A stretch of DNA of 64,000 nt, from contig SADC01001282.1 of NCBI GenBank assembly GCA_004194705.1, forward strand, positions 868,001-932,000, given 5' to 3'. A program made the translations under genes and the position numbers. The notes beneath the pieces are model-generated. The model saw nothing but the letters and a program-made list of their open reading frames with translations. It was not told the DNA's origin and did no database searches. This document shows positions 11,274 to 22,080 of the stretch, piece after piece. The DNA comes from Ditylenchus dipsaci. Taxonomy: Eukaryota > Nematoda > Chromadorea > Rhabditida > Anguinidae. The number at the start of each line of letters is the position of its first letter. Positions within the stretch are counted from its first letter, which is position 1.

Positions 11274-12214
11274 GCGCTAAATACTGCAGTTGTTACATAG
11301 GTTTTCATTCTGATTCAGAATGAATGGCTTGTCATTTTGAGCCATCTTGACCAAACAAAGTGAGCGAGACAAAACCACGTTTATCCTCTCCACCCCTCCT
11401 CCACCAGGCAGAAAAAATATTTTAAGGCGCGTTTTGTCAAGTAATAATTTTGTTTACACCCTCAGACACTGAAGCTCCAAAAATGCAATAATTTTATGTG
11501 ACGCATTCTCATCTATATATGAATATGAGTGAGCAAGCATGCAGGATGGCCAACTGATTAAAGCTGGCCAATAAAATTTGGGTTGTGGGGAAGGGAAACA
11601 CCTATTCCGCTCGATGGCACAAACACTTGATGAATTTCTTCTGAGCTCTTTTTGCCAACAGCTTCTTATTTGGGTGGGGCGCCTGTTCAAGGAACTCATC
11701 TTATTCTTCTTCTTTTTCAATGGACGTCATGCTGCTACTACTCATAATATTAACCACAACAAATTAGAATTACACGGCTGGGTGCAAACAAGAAGAAGAA
11801 GTGAATAGAAGATGTTGAGTCAAGAGCTGAAAAGATTGACATGTATTGGGCCATCACAACTTTGCATGCACAACATGTGGGGCAGGGGTGTGTGTTTAGA
11901 AGCAGCGCAAACCAAAAAACAGGAGTAAGATAACACAATTAGGTATGAGGAAGCTAAAAATGTTTGATTTGATATGTTGTGCATGAGTTTTGGCCGGTTA
12001 ACTATACAGAGTTAAATCGAAAATATTTGAAGAGTAACGACCGCCGTATTCACTCTATGAACTACCCATGGAGAGTTATTTTTCAAACCCCGAATATTAT
12101 TGAAAACGTCAATTAAAAATGACCCTAACTCTGAAATCCTAGTCAAAAAAAACGAGGAGTGGGGAGTTATTAGAGGGCGCTGAGTTAATAGAGTGAATAC
12201 AGTACGGTAATTGG
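11274..12214. other. Intergenic, no gene seen
   Basis: No exon-like open frame with family resemblance was found on either strand, and no repeat beyond simple AT-rich runs. Confidence 0.3.
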
Positions 12215-12227
12215 TCTCTCTTATGGT

Positions 12228-12888
12228 AAACTCCCAACTGGCATGATTTCCAACTGGCATGACCCGACTGGCATGACCCGACTGGCATGAGTGCCATCTG
12301 GCATGACCCGACTGGCATGAGTGCCAACTGGCATGACCCGACTGGCATGATTTCAAACTGGCATGACCCGACTGGCATGAGTAAAAATATAAAAGCTGAC
12401 ATGTGTTTAATTTTCATAAAACCCCCAAAGGGTCAGCCCTTATCCCGGACCATGTACCCCAAAGGGGCTTCCTATTGAATTAGGTTGCCTGCCGAAGGCA
12501 GGCAGGTAGAAAATCTAAAAAAGTCAAAATTTTTGATGGAAAGTGGTCGGAAACAATGTTTTTATCGGTTTCAGCGTGTAAGAATTGCTTAGAAATGGTT
12601 AAAATCTATTTTTGACAAGCACAAAAGGATACAGTTAACTATCTGGCCCCCTTTTTACCGGCCCCTTTTTGCAGCCCCCTTTTTACCCAGTACCGTTTTA
12701 CCTTCTTTGTTGTTGAATTTTAATAAAGATTGCTTGGATTTTATGAAAATTAAACACATGTCAGCTTTTATATTTTTACTCATGCCAGTCGGGTCATGCC
12801 AGTTGGCACTCATGCCAGTCGGGTCGTGCCAGATGGCACTCATGCCAGTCGGGTCATGCCAGTTGAAATCATGCCAGTTGGGTGTCGT
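12228..12888. mobile_element. Foldback element with CTGGCATGACCCGA arms
   Basis: The arms (12233-12385 and 12778-12884) are inverted arrays of a 13-17 bp unit CTGGCATGACCCGACTGG. The inner arms continue as a unique inverted segment (AAAGCTGACATGTGTTTAA). A 13-bp identity TCTCTCTTATGGT flanks the element (12215-12227 and 12889-12901) and contains the target duplication. The centre has short hairpins CCCCAAAGGGG and GCCTGCCGAAGGCAGGC. Confidence 0.8.
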
Positions 12889-12906
12889 TCTCTCTTATGG
12901 TGGGAC

Positions 12907-14618
12907 GGTTCACCCTCCTTTCCGCAAACTCCTTTCCGCACACTCCTTTCCGCAAACTCCTTTCCGCAAAACTCCTTTCCGCAAACCTCTTTTCCGCAAA
13001 TTTTTTTTAAATAAGAGTTTTGGTCAATATTTGTTTTTAATTATTTCAATTTTCCTTTTCCTTGTTTCTCAAAATGGTACTGGGTGTAATGGGGGCTTCT
13101 AGAATTTCCCGCGGTAAATTTCTTTCTGCGGTAAATTTACCCTTCTTTATGGAACGAGTAAACCTGAGGGTGGGTGGGTGTGTCTTATTTTCGTGCCTCC
13201 TTTAAACGGGTATCTTTACAATGAAGTTTTTGAAACTTTCTGTGAAAAAAGTGACGTAAGATAAATTTTAATTCGCTTGTTAAACTATTTTGATTATATT
13301 TTTCTGTGTGATAGTCATGTAACATACACTGTGAAAAAAGAGTTTTGCATCTGTGTTCCGGTGAGGTTTATTTCGTTCAAATAAATCAACATTCAATAAC
13401 ACGCATAAAATAAGCAACAATAGGCAAAAGACATTGAGATTTTATAGTAATTTTCCGGCGGTAATTTCTTTGACCATGTTCTTTCGAGCATCTTCCATTT
13501 CGGCCTGAGAGAAATTAAACTTTTCACGACGACAAACACTTTCAGCATATCGGCAGAAGAATACCCCGCAATCAAAGGTGTTGTTCTGCGCAGGAATATT
13601 ATAAAAATTGTAACTAGTCCACATATCTAGAAAGAATAGACCATACTTTTGGGCTAAAAACAAGCCATTGCATCAAATCTACTTCAGTGAAGCATCTTTC
13701 TATCGTGTATTTCTGCAGAAACTCCCTACAAAAATAGTCCTGGATTAGTAGCATCTAAAAAAACTCGTGCCTTGTCAAATCCAAATGTGGATTGCCATCC
13801 CCGTGCAGTGAGTCATAATAGTTGATCATGCCCTCTTCAACGTTGATAACCTACAATAAAAATTACGTTACAAGCCATGTATCGATTCGCTAAAGCATAC
13901 CACCAGTGACCAATGACCCAGAGAGTGAATTGGAAGAAGCAGAAGATCGAATTCGAATAGATCAACATTATTTGTCCAGTGAAGTACCTTAGATTAGATT
14001 TGGCAGCTTCCACGATGATACCAGACCTCATTCCAATACTTCGCACTGCATCTTCTTTCACTTGCACGATGCGTTGACGTAGCTAGAAAATGCGTTACAT
14101 AAGAAATAATAAAGAATATAACATGCCTGGAAATTGCTTTGACTTCTCCGACACGTGTGCGACTTTTTTTGCATCAGATCCTCAGTTGAGCCATATTTGG
14201 AGGTTGCTCTTCCACCACAGATTCGCATTAACGCAACGCCAGTTCTGAACTGTCTTTACAGAATTTGAATAGGCTTTGCGCATTTCATAGCCGTTACACA
14301 TCACTAGCACATTTCCTTTGCTCGTTTTGCTCATTGACGCCATTATCTATAAAAATACAGTTAATACCAAAAAATTTTGACATAAGAGAAAAAGCACACG
14401 CAAGAGCAAAAACATAGACAAAAACAGAAACCCCATTTCACCCAGTACCATTTTGAGAAACAACGAAAAGGAAAATTTAAATGATTTAAAACAAATATTG
14501 ACCAAAACTCTTATTTAAAAAAAATTGCGGAAAAGAGGTTTGCGGAAAGGAGTTTTGCGGAAAGGAGTTTTGCGGAAAGGAGTTTGCGGAAAGGAGTGTG
14601 CGGAAAGGAGGGTGAACC
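12907..14618. mobile_element. TIR element carrying FLYWCH-ULP1 gene
   Basis: The TIRs start GGTTCACCCTCCTTTCCGC and continue as inverted arrays of CTCCTTTCCGCAAA (12907-13010 and about 14520-14618). The flanking 8-bp direct repeat is GGTGGGAC (12899-12906 and 14619-14626). It carries one gene, on the minus strand (13442-14344), and no transposase. It sits directly against the right end of the foldback element 12228-12888, whose flank overlaps this element's target duplication. Confidence 0.85.
13442..14344 (-). CDS. FLYWCH zinc finger - ULP1/C48 cysteine protease protein
   Basis: The N-terminal exon from ATG 14344 encodes a FLYWCH module: SKGNVLVMCNGYEMRKAY, QNWRCVN, then after a one-base frame change ICGGRATSKYGS and KKSHTC. 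A linker follows (QRIVQVKEDAVRSIGMRSG). C-terminal pieces give the ULP1 catalytic set: GHWW (His), INYYDSLHGDG (Asp), and PAQNNTFDCGVFFCRYAE (Gln and Cys), ending at stop 13442-13444. ULP1-like C48 peptidases cleave SUMO-type modifiers. Exon joints between pieces (near 13.83-13.91 and 13.66-13.75 kb) could not all be placed in frame, so the copy may be decayed although all catalytic residues survive. The gene lies wholly inside TIR element 12907-14618. ULP1-like domains are known in plant KI-MULEs; here the FLYWCH fusion is the notable part. Confidence 0.75.
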
Positions 14619-14717
14619 GGTGGGACAGCTATTTATCATAGATTTTGGCTCGTTACAGAAGCCTTGCGTAGCCTTAGTCGCAGGCTAGGCCAGTGCCCAT
14701 GAGGACTGACTCAAACG

Positions 14718-15390
14718 GTTATGGTCTTCTATTTCGCCGCATATAATTCGCCAACATATATTCCGATACATGCATTCCTCCACATATATTCCACCACATG
14801 CATTTCGCAGCAATTTAAATTCGCACAACCCAGCAAGAGTAGACAAAAATTTTGTACGGCTCTCTGGACAATTGACCGCCGGGACAATTGACCGCCTGGG
14901 CCGTTTGAACCTCCGTGGCTTTGTTTCAAACTGCGTTTCAACTTGGATTAAAACGCAGTTATGACTCCGATCTTGATTTTAGTGTTCTATGTTTTACGCT
15001 TATCAAAGTTGTAGGCCATTAAAATTCCAAAATTTATACGGAGTGTAGCTTATAAAGAAGTTTGACTGTATTGGGGTGGCGATGGCTAAAATCACAATTT
15101 TGGTCGAGCCTGGTTTGAACTTATGCAAAACCTGGTATGAACTTATCAAGACCTTAGAAACTGAGGTAGTCCTCCATCCTCCATCTGGATGTCCAGCTAG
15201 ACGGCTTGAGTACACTACGAAAATTGGGCGACAGAAAACTCATTTTAATATTCATCAATGAACTCAGGACATCGTTTTAGGCAAAATAGGCGGTTAAGAT
15301 GAGCATACACACATACCTGAGACATAAATGAAGTATTTGGCGGAATATATGTTGGCGGAATATATGCTGGCGGAATATAAGACCATAATC
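14718..15390. mobile_element. Foldback element with CATATATTCCGCCAA arms
   Basis: The left (14718-14810) and right (15338-15390) arms are inverted arrays of about 15 bp CATATATTCCGCCAA, with outer ends TTATGGTCTT and its complement. Inside, 14868-15045 is an inverted copy of 10310-10475, that is, one end of the GGTCAATTGTCC family, so this is a nested insertion or composite. No clear target duplication was found. Confidence 0.6.
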
Positions 15391-15952
15391 ACTGAAAAGC
15401 TTGTCTGGCATTGTCAAATATGGAATTTCCTGGGAATTCCCCGATAATTCCTCGTCCTATTTCCCGGTAAAGAAGAATCGGGGAATTATTACTAATGAAA
15501 TTGACAGGAAAAACGTTGTTTCACAGCGGAATAGTTGATTTTTCTACTTAGATTTCACTTCGATAAGGGATTTGATTAAAGTTTGCTTGCTTCTTCCGAT
15601 CTCGTCAATTTTATATCACAAAGAAATTTAAGCCATAACATTACGTCAGATTGTCGCCAGTATCTTATTCGTCAATAGAATTGGATGTTTTGCGTTAGGA
15701 ATTCATGTTTCCTATTTCCTCGTTTTTTAGGTGTATGGACGTTATACCCCAATGTATCATTTGATACATTGGGGTATAACGTCACTGTGACGTTATACCC
15801 CCAATGTATCATTTTTCAAATTCACTTTTTTAGGCGCTAATTCAAACCAAAACATTCCTTTTTTGCTTCACTCCACACTTTCTACACCTTATTTAGTTTT
15901 CTATGTGTCTATGTCCTTTTACATTGATGAAACAATGTGGTATTTCTTCCAG

Positions 15953-16674
15953 ATGGAGAAATTCAGCTGGGAAAATGCCGACGTGATGGAGAAGCTGCAG
16001 CAGCGGAAAGACGGGAAACTAACGGATGCAGACGTTCAGAGCTTTCTTTCAAGCAAGTACAACAAAGATGTTGAGCGCGTTACGATCTCCCGCCACCTGC
16101 CGGTTGCGAAAACCGTGGATTCAAACGCAGAAGTGATGTAAGATTTTGCAGGTGTCTTTGTGGTTTCTTTACCCTTTTTTTAGTGAGCTAAAGACAAAGT
16201 TCGGTGGAAGCATGCTGGCTACTCGAAACGGAGAAAATTATCGCGTCTACATACAAAGAGATAAGAACTCATCAACATACAGATGCATGGACTGTTTTGT
16301 GTAATGATTTTTTATTGGGTTTTGGATGTGGTTTCTGATTACTGTCTGTTTAGTCTTCGCCGCAAACTGATTCTCGCTTTTCCAATGCCACTCGTCTCAA
16401 AGTCAAAAGGCCAATTCATGCAGAACGACGGAATTCATCACGAGAAATGCAGGTGCTTTGACTACAACACTTTGATGGCGCAGAATGTGGACAGGAAATG
16501 GCGTGAAAATGCTGCATCTTCTGGCCAGGCGAATCAGAAACCGGGGACATGAAAGCATGCCAAACCTCTTAGACATCTCAAGGCGAAGTGTGGAAGTCGT
16601 TGCGGAAGTCGGTGGAAATCTCCTGTTCAACCCTCCTACAACTGATGAGCAGCAATTTTTGCGAAGACATTACA
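15953..16674 (+). CDS. N-terminal FLYWCH-like exons of the OTU element gene
   Basis: A splice acceptor (TTTCTTCCAG) lies immediately before ATG 15953. Exon 15953-16137 reads MEKFSWENADVMEKLQQRKD onward and ends at GTAAG. Exon 16184-16298 reads KFGGSMLATRNGENYRVYIQ then STYRCMDC, resembling the first half of a FLYWCH finger. Exon 16354-16674 contains QFMQNDGIHHEKC, matching the FLYWCH His end, then a stretch with PNLLDISRRSVEVV in another frame. At least one frame change near 16545 suggests decay or an unseen intron. It may join to the OTU exons downstream. Confidence 0.55.
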
Positions 16675-16723
16675 GTAAGCCTTTTTATTTTGGAAAGTTT
16701 GTACAATTTTGATTTTGGGTATA

Positions 16724-17325
16724 ATGGATTTCAATGAGGACGAGAATGAGAACACTGCCTTTGCGCCCCAGAAGACGTTCAAATCGCCAGGAGATGTTCC
16801 AACAAAGGTCCAGTCGATTCTGGGAGATGGGAACTGTGGCTTTCGGTAAAATTTAAAAATGGTTATTTGTCTATTTCATGAATTTCAGGGCACTGAGCTT
16901 CTGCTTGTTTGGTTCGGAGGAATACCACGCCTTTGTTCGCTCAACAATCGCCGATTATCTGCAGAAACACAAGGGCGAGGCATGGTGCGGGATTTTTATC
17001 CCGGACTTGGCAGATCAGGAGCGTCACATCGAAGACATGACCCATCCGGCAAAAGACGCAAGCGAAGTGGAAAAATGGGCAGAAAACTATGATCTGGCGG
17101 CAGCAGCCAAGGTTTTCAATGTTAACGTGCTGGTCTGGAGCGGCTTGGGATGTTCACTCTACACTCCGTCTATGGATGACTCAGTAAGAATGAAAACTTT
17201 GTGGTATTATTTGATGGAGTTTTTTATTACAGCTGGCCAATGAACAAGATAGGAATCTTCCTTCTCTACCGATCAAATATTCTCCGGGCCACTTCGAAGT
17301 CGTCCTTGATGTCTGCAGTATATAA
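16724..17325 (+). CDS. OTU-family cysteine protease
   Basis: Exons 16724-16845, 16889-17183 and 17233-17325 splice in frame to a 169-residue product from ATG 16724. Introns are 43 and 49 bp with GT-AG ends. It carries the OTU catalytic elements: ILGDGNCGFRALSFCLFG (Asp and Cys) near residues 34-51 and SPGHFEVVLDV (His) near the C-terminus, with VNVLVWSG as a core strand. OTU enzymes remove ubiquitin or related modifiers. Length is close to a bare OTU domain. It is the only clearly intact part of element 15732-17797 and probably the C-terminal half of the FLYWCH-like protein encoded upstream. AATAAA follows near 17403. Confidence 0.85.
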
Positions 17326-17833
17326 CCGCTCATACTTATCCAATTTATGTCGTGGAATTGTTATTTTGTTTGAAAATCTTTATGATTTGTCTTATTTTGT
17401 CGAATAAAAAGCCTAAAGCCTTCAATTGACGATCGATAGTTAGTGTCACGGCGTTTTTTTCCGACACACTTTTGTAGATCATCTAAATTAACTATGATGA
17501 ATATGCGTAAAAATAAATTGCTATGACATAAGTAAATTGCTATGGCGTGATTGCTATGACATAAGTCACTCAATTTTCGGGTACAGTACGTTTGACTATC
17601 AAGAATTGGGTCAACGGTGAAATTATGCTGACGGTCAAAATAGTCAAAATAGTGGAGTGAAGCCAAAATGATGTTTTGGTTTGAATTGGCGCCTAAAAAA
17701 GTGAATTTAAAAAATGATACATTGGGGGTATAACGTCACTGTGGCGTTATACCCCCAATGTATCAAATGATACATTGGGGGTATAACGTCATCGCACCGT
17801 TTTTTAGGAAAATAGCAATTTTGAGAAATTCCC

Positions 17834-17985
17834 GGGCAAGAGTAGCCTGTGCCAATTCAAATTGTGCAACCGTAAATTATGCCAAAATCAAGAGCAATAT
17901 TCGGCAAATATTTACCAAATATTGCTCTTGATTTTGGCACAATTTGCGGTTGCACAATTTGAATAGGCACAGGCTGCTCCTGCCC
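17834..17985. mobile_element. Hairpin MITE, GGGCAAGAGTAGCC ends
   Basis: Near-perfect inverted repeats of about 70 bp (GTGCCAATTCAAATTGTGCAA...) surround a short loop. Flanks AAATTCCC and AAATTACCC are nearly identical. End sequence and arm style resemble the GGGCAG-type foldback elements at 1082 and 48160. Confidence 0.6.
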
Positions 17986-20210
17986 AAATTACCCGGTGAA
18001 TTCTCCGATTTAAAATTTCCCGGGGATTTAACAATAAACTTAGCGGTAAAAGATCAACTCGTGAAGGTTTTTATTTTTTTCATATATATATATATATATT
18101 AGCCCACATTTGTTGGCGTGCGGTCAATCGATCCATGGTCAATTGGTCAACAAATTTTTGTCACCTCCAAATGTCGAAAAAACGGCACTTGTGCATTTCG
18201 GGGATCCCTGCTTTTATTGACTGTGAACAGTTGTGAAAAGTCTAATTTTGTGAGGAATTCGTTTTCGAAAACTTAACGTTTTAGTAAGCTAAACGTTAGA
18301 CAACAACTTTTTTGATCGTTTTAGCGTATAAAAATTATTTAGGATACTTAAAAACACTATTCACAGTTAATAACATCAAGGCCCCCTCCCCCTTCCCCGA
18401 AAACTATACTATTCAATCCAAATTCGTGTACTGAAAACAATTTGTTAAGACCAAAATGCTGTTTCGACCATCCACAATCTCAATACTCAATTAGTACTTG
18501 GGTAGGTACCCATTCCGAGGTTATCGACCACAGATTTTAGAGAATTTTTCTGAATGAACATACAAAACGTGCTATCTTTAGGGAACGTCCACAAAGTATG
18601 TCAGACTGACAGGCCGTTTTTGGAAATCAACCTCCAAATCCACCTCAATCCACCTCAAAAATGTGAAAATTTTAAGGTCGATCTCGAGATTTTCAGGTGC
18701 TAAACCAAAATCCAAAAAAATGTAATCTGTAGAGCTCGCGGGAGTTAAGAAAACTCAATAAACAGCTTTGCAGAATATTTTCTGTAGGGCGAGATATAGG
18801 TCCCTAAAGTTGAGGGTAGGGGAAAGGTCGGCCTATTAGAGGAAATACGTTACTTACTTAGTAACATTATTCCTTTATTGCGCAAAAAATTTAAACAATG
18901 AACAAAATAAAAATTTCGCAAGTTAAAACCTTCACGAGTCGACCCTCGTCCAAACTTAGCACTGAAATCCGCTAAAGAAAAGGTGAAAGAATTAAAAAGA
19001 GAGAGAAAAGTGCAATGGGTCCCGGTTCAGGGTTCGCAATTTTAAAGTAATTTTTTCGCGATTATTGAAATGCTAGATAGTGTCACTTAGTGACAGTCAC
19101 TAGCATTTTTCAAACTTTTGAAAATGCTAGTAAGGAGGTTTTGGCATACTGTACGTTTCAAAAATTGCGAACCCTGCTCCGGCTTCCCTTTTTAAACGAT
19201 ATACTAAATCTAAGATGTCGATAGTAATATATACATCCAGATACTTCACACATATACGACATATCTCATAAATGGAAAACAAAGATACTAGCAAATATGC
19301 TGCATTTTTAGAAGGTCGTTGATTTGACAATATAATTTGGATTGTGACATTGCATTACTTCCTTTCCAAATCTTGAACATGGAACGCCTTTGGGAGCGAA
19401 CAGACGGTCGTAGGGCATTGGCTGTACACTTGCATTGCAATACACCAAACAGGCTTTCCTATAATTTTAAAATACACAAAAAAATTTTGCAGATAAATTT
19501 TGTTAGTTGAAAAGTTTTTCAGACAGGTCTACTTTTTCGGGCTCGTAGCCAAAAGTTTCAGGTGGGGTATGGCCGAAAATCGGCGCTACTCGGTTTTACC
19601 CACCCACTGGAAGCGTATTTACGAGTACCCCAAATGCGCAACTCATGTTTTATATAACACAAAAACATTTTAACTCTCACGAGCTTTATCCATTCCACTT
19701 CAACACCCAGAAGACGGACGGAAACACGTGTATATCCTGGTACAGAATTTAATTCTGAACAAATCTGGAAAAGCAAAATTTTAGTGACTTCGAACAGACA
19801 TGGGAGAAAACAACGATTTAAATATTTGACGAAATATACTTCAGGTCCATACACCAAATTGATCACATCTTTTGTTTGCAGAGTACACCTTGTACTGCGT
19901 AATAAATCAAAATGTTGCTGATATTACGAGCTTTCAAATGGTGTATTTCATGTTTAATAAAAGGTCAAGTATTTTTCTGCTTTTTTTGGCTCAAAAGTGT
20001 TTTTTCTCATTCAATGCGGGAAGTACATAACCAATTTTTTAATTGATAACACCATCAAGTAGCCCTGCTCTTCTAGTTTCTAATGACGTATTATTTGTTG
20101 CAACATGATTGCAAAATCTTTGCAAAAAACGTTGAAGTATCAAACAAGTCGGAATTTTTTTGAAAATGTCGATTTTAGGCAGTTGCCATTTAATTTTTTT
20201 TCTGTGCAAC
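17986..20210. other. Intergenic; (TA)n and one small MITE
   Basis: A (TA)n run lies near 18083-18098 and a 149-bp MITE at 19028-19176 (CAGGGTTCGCAATTTT ends, imperfect 8-bp flanks). No coding region was recognised. Confidence 0.4.
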
Positions 20211-20453
20211 TACCGTATTTCCTGTAATAAACGCCCCCCCCCCTCGTTCAAAATCGTGTTCTTGGCATTGTGTTTTTGACCCACTTTTTGAATACTTCTC
20301 TTAGGCAAATTACCCTCATTTTGTAGCCAGTGAGATGAGCTACAAAATGAGGGGTAATTTGCTTGAGAGAAGTAATCAAAAAGTGGGTCAAAAACACAAC
20401 GCTAAAAACACGATTTTGAACGAGGGGGGGCGTTTATTACAGGAAATACGGTA
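20211..20453. mobile_element. Mariner-like MITE, CCGTATTTCCTGTAATAAAC family, copy 1
   Basis: TA-flanked hairpin with TIR CCGTATTTCCTGTAATAAAC followed by a C run; the complementary arm ends at 20453. An inner palindrome is ATTTTGTAGCCAG...GCTACAAAAT. It is almost identical to 26019-26261, implying recent amplification. Confidence 0.75.
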
Positions 20454-20997
20454 CTTTGCCGTTTTTTGCAGATTCAGATAGAGCAATTAAAATGGCGCAG
20501 AACGGTCTATTCATGCATAAAAACAGTCGTTTAATTGGTGAGAAAATCGACTTAGAAAATATGAACATGTTTTACAGAATTATCATTTTGAGGTGAGGCG
20601 CTGAGAAAACTATAAATTCTGACACCGGATTCGTGTTCAGGGGGTTCGATCTGCCTATGTTACTAATCTTAAATCTTCAGCTTAACTGTCAAGTTTCGAA
20701 TTCCACTCGACACAATAAATATTTGATTTTCGATATTTAAATAGCTATTGTCTGGTAAGCACCCGAAAATCTGAAATCGATCTCAAAATTTTCTGATTTT
20801 TGAGGAATTTGAAAATAAACCACCCGGGTTGTTGATTGGAGTGAATACGGTAGCCTAGGTTACAAATTTTAATATTTATTTGCTGCCCAGGGATGGTCGG
20901 AATCACCAACGGTGATATCAGTAGTATTTATTTATAAATAAATAAAATAGTATGAGTAAAAAATAATGTTTAGCTGGCTATGTAAAAAAAATTAATT

Positions 20998-21252
20998 CCT
21001 ACGGAATTTGCTTGTCCACACAGCACTGAGTGTTGTCTTTTGAATCGGCAAGACAGTGGAAGAGCCACTGCATGTACACCTGTTTCTCCACCAAACTGAT
21101 ATTGGACTTCTTGGCCATAAACAGGGAAAGTCTAGTCCATTTGCAATAAAAAGGGCTTTGCCACACTCCTCAATGCTTTGCGACTCATTTTGCTGGCCAG
21201 AAGCTGGGAATAAAGCTGTAGAAAAAATCAAGAAATATAGTAAAGTAAACAT
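20998..21252 (-). CDS. Possible small secreted cysteine-containing protein
   Basis: From ATG 21252 the frame encodes a convincing signal peptide (MFTLLYFLIFSTALFPASG) and QQNESQSIEECGKALFIANG. Continuing in that frame ends near 20992 with little character. A second frame over the same end reads VYMQWLFHCLADSKDNTQCC, ending at a stop near 20998, and looks more natural. The C...KDNTQCC pattern recalls nematode DB-module cysteine motifs, a weak resemblance. Either a frame break or a missed intron separates the two parts. Confidence 0.4.
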
Positions 21253-22080
21253 GCTTATAAAGGCAATAAAATATTAATTGAGAAGTGGGAATTTTCTTCC
21301 CTGAGGAAATGTGAAAATAGGAAGTTGAGCGGTTTCAAAAAAAGAAAGATTTTATCATACAAAACAGGTTTTTTCATTGTGTTCTACGTGTAACAATGAT
21401 TAACTCATACACCAAATAACAATAATGATTGTTGTTGTTTGTTATTAGCTTTGATGTAAGCCAATTCCACTATGACATCACTGAGGACGCTCACTAGACA
21501 AAAACAGTGTGTTTCAAAAAAAAATTACACTTTTAAATGGTCGTAATTTTCCTGGCACATGTGAATTCCGCTTTAACTCCACCTCAGCATAATTCCACCT
21601 TAGAATTTACTAATCCGGTTTAACGACAGTTAAACACCACAAAATTTACCCTCTATATAATGCCACATAGCTCTAATGAGGAGTGACTGTACCTACGGAC
21701 ATAAACTCAGATTCAGTACTGGTAATACATGGTATTTCGGAAATATGTTTCGATATAAATAAGCTGCATCAAGTTGCTTATTCATAAACTCATCTAACAG
21801 CGCTTTCCTGAGCAATTTAGACCGGTGCCTTGACTATTTAAAGACCAATTCTCAAAAAGAAAGTTGAATAAACTTTCTTTCCAACAACTTTGCGACTTAG
21901 CAATCATATGGTATCTTTAACAAATTAGAAATCTTATAAATTTTGTGACTATGTAGGTGGAAAACACAGTAAGACACAGCTTGATGGACGCAGGATGCAA
22001 GAATGTGGTAATCGTGTATTCGGAAGAGTAGAAGACTGTCCTCTAGCCAGACAACTGCTCGGCACTAATATTGAAAATTA

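Larger units (their letters stand above)
15732..17797 (+). mobile_element. TIR element carrying FLYWCH-like/OTU gene
   Basis: The flanks are identical 11-mers CGTTTTTTAGG (15721-15731 and 17798-17808). Each end carries nested palindromes of GACGTTATACCCC and ATGTATCA, continuing inward as a shared inverted segment (TTCACTTTTTTAGGCGC / GCGCCTAAAAAAGTGAA). Between them is one gene on the plus strand (15953-17325). No transposase is seen. An 8-11 bp duplication suits Mutator-superfamily integration. Confidence 0.85.

Noticed and set aside
14101..14150. GC-AG intron in the FLYWCH-ULP1 gene
   Set aside because: CAG|GCATGT looks like a GC donor, but a GT lies five bases further, so the donor cannot be decided from sequence alone.
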